DNA of 64,000 nucleotides from Anas platyrhynchos (taxonomy: Eukaryota > Chordata > Aves > Anseriformes > Anatidae), in NCBI RefSeq assembly GCF_047663525.1, contig NC_092602.1, forward strand, positions 5,463,501 through 5,527,500, read 5' to 3'. Below are positions 52,578-62,100 of this stretch, one piece after another (position 1 is the first letter of the stretch; each line of letters starts with the position of its first letter). The translations under genes were made by a program, and so were the position numbers. The notes beneath the pieces were generated by a model. It did no database searches and was not told where the DNA came from. It saw only the letters and a program-made list of their open reading frames with translations.

Positions 52578-54801
52578 CCGCCCCCGCTGGGACCCCATGG
52601 CCTGCAGCCACACGGCCCCCCCCCGGCACCCCAATACCCAGGTGGGGGGCTGGGGGAGGTATGGGGGGGGGTCCTGGGGGGCTATGGGGCCAGGGGGAGA
52701 TATGGGGGAAAGGGGAGATATGGGGGGGTCCTGGGGGGGGTCCAGGGGAGCTATGGGGTGGGGGGCAGGGGGGTCCAGGGGAGCTATGGGGCCAGGAGAA
52801 GATTTGGGGGGGGGATCCTGGGGGGTCCAGGGGAGTTATGTGGGGCCAGGGGGAGATATGGGGGGGTCCAGGGGAGCTATGGGGCCACGGAGAGATATGG
52901 GGGGGGGGTCCTGGGGAGATATGGGGGCAGGGGAAGATATGGGGGGGGGTCCGGGGGGGTCCAGGGGAACTATGGGGGGGCCAGGGGGACATATGGGGGG
53001 GGTCCTGGGGGGCTATGGGGCCAGGGGGAGATATGGGGGGGTCCAGGGGAGTTATAGGGGCCAGGAGCAGCTATGGGGCCAGGAGAAGATTTGGGGGGGG
53101 GTCCTGGGGGGTCCAGGGGAGCTATGGGGCCAGGGGGAGCTGATATTAGGGTATGGGGGGGGGGGGGTCCAGGGGGCTCGAGGAGCTGTTGGTAGGTAAT
53201 GGGGGGGACAGGGGGGGCTATGGGGGGGGCACAGGGAGCTTAAAGGGGTATGGGGGGGGCAGGGGGGCTTGGGGAGTTTTTGGGGTGGGGGGGGGCATGG
53301 GGAGTTATGGGGGGGGCTTGGGGTTGGGGGGCGCATGGGGGGGTCCCAAAGGGGGGACCTGGAGACTAGGGGGGGCTGTGGGGGACAAGGGGAGGTGGGG
53401 GGAGGTGTTTTGGGGGGGGGACAGGGCCCTGGGGGGGCTGTGAGCCCCCCCCCCCCCGGTGAAACCCTATTGCCAGCCCTGCCGCCCCGTGCCGAGGGTG
53501 CACGCTTTTGGGAAGGGGGGGCAGGCCGTGCGCAGGGACCCCCGAGCCCCCCCGGCCATGAGGGGCTGGCTGCACAAACAGGTGGGGCTGGGGGGGGGGT
53601 TGGGGGGGGTTATGGGGTTTGGGGGGGGATTTGGGGGGGTTATGGGGTTTGGGGGGTCTGGAGGGGGATTTGGGGGAGGTTATGGGGTTAGGGGGGATTT
53701 TTTAGAGGGGTTATAAGGTTTGGGGGAGATGGGGGGGGATTTGGGGGGTTATGGGGTTTGGGGGGCTGGGAGGGGTGGGTTTTGGGGGGGGATTTGGGGA
53801 TCAGGAGGGGGGAGGTTGTGGGATTTGGGGATCAGGAGGGTTCTGGGGGGGGTCTAGGGTTGCTGGGGGGGTTATGGGGTTTGGAGGGTTCGGGGGGGGA
53901 TTTGGGGGGGGTTATGGGGTTTGGGGGGGTCAGGGGAAGGTTACGGGGTTTGGGGGATTGAGGGGAGGGTCTGGGGGTGCTGGGGGGGTACCGGGGGGTG
54001 GGGTTGGGATTTGGGGGTGCTGGTTTAGCCCCCCCCCTTTGTGTGTCCCCCCCCCCCAGGACAGCTCGGGGCTGCGGCTGTGGAAGCGGCGCTGGTTCGT
54101 GCTGGTGGATCTCTGCCTCTACTACTACCGGGGTGAGGGGGGGGGCACCGGGGGGGGCACCGGGAGGGGGGGGCAGGAGTGAGGGGGGGGGGGGTCCTGG
54201 GGGTCTTTTTTATTTTTGGGGTGGGGTCTGAGCACAATTGGGGGACCCCAAGACCCCTTGCAGTGGGGCTGGGGGTTTTCAGGGGGGGGGGCAAAGTTTG
54301 GCAGGGTGTTTGGGGGGGGGTCCTTGAAGCCCCCCCCTCCCCGTGCCCCCCCCCCGTTGCCCCCAGACAGCAGCGAGCAGCGGGTTCGGGGGGGGCTCCC
54401 CCTGCCCAGTTATAGGATCCGCGTCCTGGGACCCTCCTCCGGTGCCCCCCGCTTCCTCTTCACGGTCAGTTTGGGGGGGGCACCCCCCTTTTACCCCCAC
54501 CCCAATAGGGGGACCCCAACCCCTTGGGGAACTGGGGTGACCCCAAACCTTTGGGACCTGGCTGACCCCAAAACCCCTTGCGAGCATGAGGGGGGGGCCC
54601 AGCCCTATAGGATGCGGCCCCCCAGCTCCTCGTTGGGATTTTGGGGTGCTGTGGGTTTGGGGGGGGTCACAGCCAGGCCCCCCCCCCGTGCAGGCGGAGC
54701 ACCCCGGGATGCGGCCCTATGTGTTTGGGGTCGACAGCCCCGCGGAGCTGAGCGCATGGGTGGGAGCCCTGCGGCGCTGCGCTGCGCCCCTGGGGGGGTG
54801 A
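52578..54801 (+). CDS. PH-domain gene of the PLEKHA4/PEPP family, five exons, apparently incomplete
   Basis: Exons, all GT-AG and in phase: 52578-52641 (ATG at 52597), 53477-53581, 54060-54132, 54367-54464, 54694-54797. They give about 141 residues. Signatures of the PEPP phosphoinositide-binding PH domain appear in order: RVHAFGKGGQAVRRDP, MRGWLHKQ, DSSGLRLWKRRWFVLVDLCL (basic KRRWF strand), GGLPLPSYRIRVLG, RFLFT, AEHPGMRPYVFGVDS, and a C-terminal helix with AWVGALRR. Remembered PLEKHA4 is the closest match, particularly AEHPGMR. The proline-rich and coiled-coil parts of that family are not seen before NIPSNAP1. If the last donor is not used, the frame stops at once (TGA 54799-54801), giving a PH-only protein of 143 residues. 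Human PLEKHA4 is on chromosome 19, so this location is unexpected. It could be a real relocated gene, a truncated copy or an assembly join. Confidence 0.72.
52650..53444. repeat. G-rich minisatellite in PH-gene intron 1
   Basis: Units combining GGGGGAGATATGGGG, GTCCAGGGGAGCTATGGGG and CCAGG are repeated, then pass into irregular G-runs. It fills the intron between the first two PH-gene exons. Confidence 0.88.
53583..54045. repeat. G-rich minisatellite in PH-gene intron 2
   Basis: Repeats of GGTTATGGGGTTTGGGGGG with GGGATTTGGGG spacers fill this intron up to the C-rich acceptor tract before 54060. Confidence 0.88.
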
Positions 54802-55318
54802 GACCCCCAAAACTGGGGGGGGTGGGGGATAGGGGGGTGTGGGGTGGGGTATTGGGGGGGGTATTGGGGGGTATGGGGGCGGTATTAGGGGATATTGGGG
54901 GGTATTGGGGGATATTGGGGGGTATTGGGGGGTATGGGAGGGTATTGGGGGATATGGGGGGATATGGGGGGGGATTGGGGGATATTGGGGGGATGGGGAG
55001 GTATGGAAGGCCTTGGGGGGACACAGGGGATATGGGGGGCACATGGGGGGGCCTTGGGGACACATGAGGGGACACATGGGGGGGACATGATGAGATTTTG
55101 GGGGCCTTGGGGATATGGGGGGACACTTAGGGGGGATATGGGGTCCTTGGGGGGGGTGGAGGGATCTGGGGGGCCTTTGGGGTCACAGAGGTGGACATGG
55201 GGGATATGGGGTGATCTGGGGGGTATGGGGGGGGTATGGGAGGCCCTGGGGGCACTCAGGGGGCTATGGGGGGGCCCTGGGGGGGGCCCTGGGGGGGGGG
55301 CCCTGGGGGGGGCCTGAC
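54802..55318. repeat. G-rich GATATTGGGGGG array between PH gene and NIPSNAP1 promoter
   Basis: GGTATTGGGG, GATATGGGG and GGGGCCTTGGGG units fill the whole space where further exons of the PH gene would be expected. I see no exon in it. Confidence 0.88.
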
Positions 55319-55680
55319 CCCGCCCCCTCGCCCCGCCCCCAGCCCAGCCCCGCCCCCGCTTCCGCCCCCCCCTCCGGAGCCCCGCCCCCCGGCGGCTCGA
55401 CCAATCAGCGGCAGCCTCCCGCCTCGACCCTCGGAGGGCGGGGGACGGCGGGGGAAGACCCCGCAGCCAATCGCGCGCCGAGCTTCGCGAGCGACCCTTC
55501 CGAATTGGCTGAGGGCGACCGAAGGCGGGGGCGGGCGGCGCGGCGCGGCGGCCAATCAGGATCACGGTGCTGCAGGCCAGCTTCTGATGGAGAGGGGGCG
55601 TGGCCAATCATAGCCCCGCCCATCCCGGAAAAAGGGGGCGTGGCTTGTGAAGACCCCGCCCCCCGAGCCCCCTCGGCAAG
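55319..55680 (+). promoter_or_regulatory. NIPSNAP1: NIPSNAP1 CpG promoter with CCAAT cluster
   Basis: A sharp change from G-repeat to balanced CpG-rich sequence marks the promoter. It has four CCAAT boxes in the forward orientation (55401, 55467, 55552, 55604) and one reversed ATTGG (55504-55508). Two GGGGGCGTGGC GC boxes (near 55594 and 55635) flank the last CCAAT. No TATA box is seen. The start codon is embedded in AAGATGGCGGC (55678-55688), a match to the YY1 consensus often found at start-proximal positions of TATA-less genes. Factor occupancy is inferred. Confidence 0.7.
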
Positions 55681-58607
55681 ATGGCGGCGGCGCTGCGGGG
55701 GCTGCGGCGGGGCGGCGGCGGCCGAGGGGCGCGGTGAGAGGGGGGGGCGGGAACCGAACCGGGAGCGCCCCCCGGGGCCCCACAGAGCCCCCGGGCTGCA
55801 GCTGCCCTCAGGGCCCGGCCGCTCCCACAGGCCCAGACCCCCCCCAATAGGCCTCAGCCCCCCCCTCAGGCCCTGTCCGCCCCTCAGGCCCCGGCCCCCC
55901 CCCCCCCTTAAGGCCCGGACCCCCCCCACAGGCCCAGAAGCCCCAGATCCCATCTCCCCCTCAGGCCCAGACCCCCCCCAGACCCCGTCTCCCCCTCAAG
56001 CCTACTCCCCCCATAGGCCCAGACCCCCCCCCCCTATAGGCCTAGGCCCCCCATAGGCCCAGCCCCCCCCATAAGCCCAGAGCCCCCCCCAGACCCCGTT
56101 CCCCCTTCAGGCCCACCCCCCCATAGGCCAGACCCCCTCTCTATAGGCCCAGGCCCCCAGTCAGGCCCAAACTCCCCCAGACCCCCCCTCCATAGGCCCA
56201 GAACCCCACCCCCAGACCCCATCTCCCCCTTCAAGCCCACCCCCCCCAATAGTCCCAGACCCCCCCCATAGGCCCAGCCCCTCCCCCATAGGCCCAGCCC
56301 CCCCCCCAGGCCCTTTTCCCCTTCCCAGCTCCCCCCATCCCACCCTCCGCTCCCCCTTCCTGCCCTCCCCACCCCCAATCCCTTCCTTTCTCCCCCCCTC
56401 CCCATCCACAGAACTGCTTGGGGGGTTAAAGGGGGGGGGTTTGGTGTCGCCCCGTGCCCCCCCCCCCGTGTGTGTACGGGGCCGTTGACCCCATCCCGCG
56501 CCGTTAATACATGACCAGGGCAAAGGTCTGGCCCCGCTGCGCCGCCTCTGTGTGCTCTGTGCTGCGCCGCAGCCCCTTGGGGGGGGCCCTAGGGGATGAA
56601 GGAGACCCCCCGGGGACACATGAGGGGGGTGGGGGGGGGAAAAGGGGTCCCGGAGGAGGGCTGGGGAGGTTCTGCGCCACCTCCACCCCCCAGCAGGCCG
56701 CAGCGGTCATTCCCTGTGTCGTCCCCTCCCCCCCGAAATGCAGGGCGTACTCGCGGGACAGCGAGGGCAGCTGGTTCCGCTCCCTCTTCGTGCACAAGGT
56801 GGACCCCCGCAAGGACGCCCACTCCAACCTCCTGTCCAAGAAGGAGACCAGCAACCTCTACAAGATCCAGTGTGAGTGCCCCGCGGGCGGATGGGGGGGG
56901 AAATGCCCCCCCCAGAACTCTGCCCATCCCGTTTTGTGCCTCGATCCCCGCCGTGGCAACCGACAGAGCCCCTCTCGCCCTCTTTCCCCCGCAGTTCACA
57001 ACGTGAAGCCAGAATGCCTGGATGCCTACAACAGCCTGACGTGAGCCCCCCGCTGCCGCCCCCTGTCCCACTGGGGTCTTGGGGGGGGGGGCTGAGATGG
57101 AGGGAGACCCCGCAATTGGGCTGGGAGGGCAAATGGGGGGGGGGTCAGGAGCATTGCGGGGTAAAAAAATTCAAAAAATCAGCTCTCCTCTCGCTGGGAG
57201 AGACCCAAGTGCTGCCCACCATGCCCCAGCCTCCCCCTTTTTCATATCTGGGGGGGTCCCAGGAAGACGGGGCCGCCCCCCCACCGCCCCCTGTGCCCTG
57301 AGCAGGGAGGAGGTGCTGCCCAAACTGCACTTGGACGCCGATTACCCCTGCGACCTGGTTGGGAACTGGAACACGTGGTACGGCGAGCAGGACCAGGCAG
57401 GTGAGTGCATCCTTCACGAGGACAGAACCCGCGAGGGGGGCACCCAGAGCCTCCCCCGTCACCCCCCTCCTCGCCCAGACCCCAACGCTGGGCAGGGAGA
57501 GGACGCGGGGCGAGCCCTGGTGTCTCGGGGGGGGCTCTGTGGGGTTCCTGCTGCCTTTCCCCCCACCCCACACCTCTCTGCTCCCCTCCCAGTGCACCTC
57601 TGGCGCTTTTCGGGGGGGTACCCGGCCCTGATGGACTGCATGAACAAGCTGAAGCAGAACAAGGTAGCGCCCGAACCGGCAGCGCGCCGCCCTCCCGCGG
57701 CCCCCCCCGGGCTGCCCCCGCTGGCGGCAGCAGCTGCCCCGGCTCTGGCTGTCCCCAGGAGTACCTGGACTTCCGCAAGGAGCGCAGCCGCATGCTGCTG
57801 TCCCGCAGGAACCAGCTGCTGCTGGAGTTCAGCTTCTGGAACGAGCCCCTGCCCCGCCAGGGGCCCAACATCTATGAGCTCAGGACCTACAAGCTCAAGG
57901 TGAGGCCCCCTCTGTAGGGTTTGGGTGCCTGGTGCTGGTTCTGCGGGGCCAGAGGGGGGTTTAGGGGCTGTTTGGGGTCTGGCCGCTCACCCTGTGGGTT
58001 TTTCCTCCCTTTCCAGCCAGGGACCATGATCGAGTGGGGCAACAACTGGTGAGTCGGCCCCCCCGGGAGCGCGGCGGCCGCCCTCAGCGCAGGGACACGG
58101 TGTGGGGGACACCTCATGCGACCCCTCCCCGCGTTCCTGCCCCCGTTGCCAGGGCTCGGGCCATTAAGTACCGGCAGGAGAACCAGGAGGCCGTGGGCGG
58201 CTTCTTCTCGCAGATCGGGGAGTTGTACGTCGTGCACCACCTCTGGGGTAAGCGGGCTGCCTCGCGCCCCCCCTGCCACCACCGTAGTGACCCCGGCTGT
58301 GCCCTGCACGCACCCAAAGCCCCAAAGTGTGTGGGGTTACGGTGGATTTGGGGTACGAGCCTTCTCCTCCCGGCAGCCTACAAGGACCTGCAGTCCCGCG
58401 AGGAGACGAGGAACGCGGCGTGGCGGAAACGGGGCTGGGACGAGAACGTCTACTACACGGGTGAGCGTGTGGGGCGAGGGGGGGGCCACACCGTGACCCC
58501 ACAGCCCCAAGCACGCCGTGATCCCATTCCTCTCTTCTACAGTCCCGCTGATCCGCACGATGGAGTCACGGATCATGATCCCGCTGAAGATCTCCCCACT
58601 GCAGTGA
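55681..58607 (+). CDS. NIPSNAP1: NIPSNAP1, complete, ten coding exons
   Basis: NIPSNAP1 is a mitochondrial protein implicated in metabolism and, when exposed on damaged mitochondria, as a mitophagy tag. Exons: 55681-55733, 56744-56871, 56995-57040, 57306-57400, 57593-57663, 57759-57899, 58017-58048, 58153-58247, 58377-58460, 58543-58607. All are GT-AG with matching phases; 810 nt give 269 residues (human 284; the difference is in the N-terminal leader). The start gives an Arg/Gly/Ala-rich, acid-free leader ([14 protein letters not shown]), as expected of a mitochondrial targeting sequence. Conserved blocks include [82 protein letters not shown] and the C-terminal [13 protein letters not shown]. 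Synteny beside NF2 favours NIPSNAP1 over NIPSNAP2. Intron 1 is C-rich low complexity; the other introns are short. Confidence 0.97.
55740..56400. repeat. C-rich low-complexity tract in NIPSNAP1 intron 1
   Basis: Repeats of CCCATAGGCCCAGACCCCCC and relatives. In contrast to NF2 and the PH gene, the sense strand of this first intron is C-rich, not G-rich. Confidence 0.88.
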
Positions 58608-58801
58608 CCGGACCCATTCCGGGGGGGGGCCATATGGGGCCGAGTCCCCGCGCCCCCATCCCCGGCCCTATAAGGGTGCTGCAGGACCCAGCCCGGCGCT
58701 GGGGCAGCCCCGGAGTCCGCTGGGGTGCTGGGGAGGGGCTGCGGAGGCGGGGCAGCTGCTGTTAATTACCGCTAATGACGTGCTAATGAGGGGCGGGACC
58801 A

Positions 58802-58807
58802 ATTAAA
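58802..58807 (+). terminator. NIPSNAP1: NIPSNAP1 polyadenylation signal ATTAAA
   Basis: ATTAAA, the commonest variant signal, lies about 195 bases after the NIPSNAP1 stop in the only AT-rich patch of the intergenic space. It is followed by a TG/CT-rich stretch (TTGCTGCTCTCTGTGTCTG), a plausible downstream element. Confidence 0.65.
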
Positions 58808-58829
58808 TATTTAATTGCTGCTCTCTGTG

Positions 58830-59146
58830 TCTGGGCGCCCCCCCCCCTCCCTCCCCCTTCCCGCGTTCCCTGCGGCGCGCCGGCGGGACCGAGGCCACGC
58901 CCACTGAGTCCACAAGCCACGCCCACCGCACCGAGACCACGCCCACACGGTTGCTTTAGGCCACGCCCCCTTTGGAGGACCGCCCGCTAGGGGGCGCTCT
59001 GTCCTCTCCGGGCTACTCTCGTCTGCTCCGCGCGTCACTTCCGGCCGGCGGCGTGAGGCGGCTCAGGGGGGCACCGGGAGGGACCGGAGGGGACCGGGGA
59101 GGGGGGGAGGAGGAGCGGGGCCGGGCCCCTCGCAGCGCCCCCAGCC
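58830..59146 (+). promoter_or_regulatory. THOC5: THOC5 promoter: CACGCCC array, CTCF-like site, ETS-like site
   Basis: Between the NIPSNAP1 polyadenylation signal and the THOC5 ATG are four CCACGCCC elements at 58895, 58917, 58937 and 58961 (GC/CACCC-box type, KLF/Sp family). Next is CGCTAGGGGGCGCTCT at 58986-59001, a close match to the CTCF core. CACTTCCGG at 59036-59044 is the reverse complement of the ETS consensus. The block is CpG-rich with no TATA box. All factor assignments are inferred from motif match only. Confidence 0.6.
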
Positions 59147-62100
59147 ATGGCCTCGGACGCCGGCAAGAAGCGGAAACCCAAAGTGATCCGCACCGACGGG
59201 GCCACGCCCGAGGGCAAGCGCGGCAAGGCGGAGGGCGAGCAGGTAACGGCGGGGCCTTCACCGGGCCCTCACCGGGCTGGGCCCTGCTGGAGGCCTCAAG
59301 GCGAGGCCCGGGCCCTTCACAAAGCCCCGGGGGGACTCGCGGCCTCTCCTCCCCCCCCCGCAGGATGCCCGGTACTACAGCGAGGAGTGCGAGGTGGACC
59401 TGCGGGACCCCATCAAGGACTACGAGCTGTACAAGGAGACCTGCCAGGAGCTGCAGCGCCTCATGGCCGAGATCCAGGAGCTGAAGAGCCGCGGCATCAA
59501 GGACAACGTACGGGAAGCCTCCGGGGGGGTGGCTGGATGTGTAGATTATATCAAATTCCTTGATGTTTTCCCCTTAATTTGGGAGGGTCAGGAGCTGGGC
59601 TGCGTTCTGGGGAGAAATAGGGAAACAAAACAGCCTGTGTCAAGTAAAATAAGATACTATTTAGTTACAGGCATGTGGCCTCTGGCCGTGCACTCATTGC
59701 ACAGATTGGGTCACTGATCGGGGCTCCTGGGGAAGGAGCTGAGCCCCCTGTGATCTGAAAACCCCTCTGGTTATGCCCAGTGGTGACCTGGGGTGCTGGC
59801 AGCGGGAGGCCCGGCTGGGTGCAGAGCTCAGGGGCGGTGCGGCTGGGGCTCCCCCGCCACCCCCCACAGCTCCCTGCTGCCCCCAGGCCTCCGAGATCGA
59901 CGAGCGGCGCGTGCAGAGCTGCGTGCACTTCATGACCCTGAAGAAGCTGAACCGCCTGGCGCACATCCGCCTGAAGAAGGGGCGAGACCAGACCCACGAG
60001 GTACGGGGTGGGGGGCGGCCAGCCCAGGAGGGGGCTGCAGGGAGGGCTGAGCTGTGTGCTGGGTGTGTGTGGGCAGCAGGAAGCCCCAGCAGGTGGTGCT
60101 CTCTGTGATAGAAATCTGCCAGGAGGCTCTGCAGCACGGCAGAGGCTGTAATTGTGATGGATTGTACAGGAGGAACGGCTCCTGTCTGGTGTAGCAGTGA
60201 GGCAGGAAGCTCTGTCTCAGCAGCCCGCTGTGCTGCGGGCCTGAGAAGTGAATTATGGGCTCCAGAGCTTGCACCCGGACATCTCAAAGAGGTTTTCACG
60301 GTGCAGGAGCATTTATTTTCATTGTGTTGCTGGGAAACCAGGCACAGGGACAGACTGAGCCCACGTGTGTGGCCAGGACTGCCTTGTTCCTGTCCCCAGA
60401 ATACGCCCTGTCCCTGAAGGGGAACAGGATCAGTTTGCAGTGATGAGCATTTGCATTCCCAGCCCTGAAAATGACTTTTTTTATCCCCCTAAATGGCTGC
60501 ATACCCCAAAACCTATCATCCCTGGATGGTGCCAGGGGATATGCGGGGTTCAGTGAGTTTTGTGGGGTAGAAATTTATCCCCACTCACCCCGCTGAGCAC
60601 TTCCATGTGCTTGGGGTCTGTGGGAAGGGCGTCCTCACAGCTCTGGGGTCACTGCTTGTGCCTCCTGCTCTGTGTCTGTGGTGCTCACTGGCTGTGTCTG
60701 TGTCTCAGGCGAAGCAGAAGGTGGACGCCTACCACCTGCAGCTCCAGAACCTGCTGTACGAGGTGATGCACCTGCAGAAGGAGATCACCAAGTGCCTGGA
60801 GTTCAAGTGAGCTTGGCCGGGGAGGGCGAGGAAAGGAGGGGCTGCGCGTTTGGCACCCCCCCTTCCCTCACCCACTGGGTGTGCAGGTCGAAGCACGAGG
60901 AGATCGAGCTGGTCAGCCTGGAGGAGTTCTACAGCGAGGCCCCCACCGAAATCAGCCGGCCGGACATCACCCTGACCGAGCCCCACCAGCAGACCCTCGC
61001 CCGCCTCGACTGGGAGCTGGAGCAGCGCAAGAGGTGGGTGGGGGCGGCCTGCAAGGAGCCGTGGGCTGGGCTCTGCGGGCTGCCGGGTGGGATGGGCACA
61101 GAGGAGGGGTTTTTATCAGCCTTTAGGATTGGTAAAGGAAGCAGTAGGTAAGTGTGACGGAGTCCTCGCTGCAGGGAGGGGCTCTCTGGACCCGCTCTCT
61201 CCTTGGGGCTGTGCTGGCTCTGGGGCATGGAAAGGAGAGAATTAATTTTAGAGCCACTGCTGCTGTGCTGGGGGGGCAAGGAGCGGGTTTAAGCAGCTTG
61301 CTCCTTGGATCTAGCTGCCCTAAGGCAGGATCCGGCCCCCTGGGTTCCTCAGTTGATATAGGGCCGCTCGAGGAGCCTCGCTCTGGCAGCTCCTGCCCTG
61401 CTGCAAAGCAAACACCATAACTACACCCCCTCTGCACCAAGCAGCAGGTTTTTCAGGCAGCTGGGAGCAGCTTTCCCCCAAAATCAGCCTAACCCTGCCC
61501 AGCACAGCTCGCTGTGGCAGGCTTTGGGCTCTTTTCCCTCAGCACCAGCACACCCAGGGCTCTGAGTCGTGGCCAGCTTCCCTTTCCCTCAGCTTTCCAG
61601 CTTGGTAACGAGCGCTGCGTGCTGTGCTAGTGAGCTGGCTCTCAGCAGTCGACCCTGGGAGCTGCTGACACAGCACCACGTGGAGAAGCCTTTTCGGGGG
61701 CTTAGCGGGGTCAGGAGGAACCCGTTTGGGTGCTGGCAGCCGAGCTGGTGCGGGAACAGCGCTGCTGGGGGAAGTCATGGTCGCTGCCCTGCCTCGGGAC
61801 AACGCCGGGCTCAGCTTCCCCTTCCTCCTCCTGCTGCTTCTGAGCTCCTGCCTGCCTCTGCCCGCCCTTGGCCTTGAGAGCTCCCTGCGTGTCCCTGCGT
61901 CAGCTCTCCTGGTTCCTGCAGGGATTTGGGGCACCTGGGGCTGCTGAGGGGGCCGGCCCCAGTGGTGCTAACTGAATTCCCACCCCCTGTAGGCTGGCAG
62001 AGAGGTACAAGGAATGCCTGACCATCAAGGAAAAGATCCTGAAGGAGATCGAGGTGAAGAAGGAATACCTGAGCAGCCTGCAGCCTCGCCTCAACAGCAT

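Noticed and set aside
52428-53199. Long Gly/Trp/Tyr-rich frames in G-rich DNA
   Set aside because: They are generated by the GATATGGGG minisatellite; only the short segments with splice signals and PH-family motifs were kept.
53445-53476. Earlier start for PH-gene exon 2 after TGAG at 53444
   Set aside because: That acceptor has a G-rich, not pyrimidine-rich, upstream tract. TTGCCAG at 53470-53476 with the preceding C-run is far better and keeps phase.
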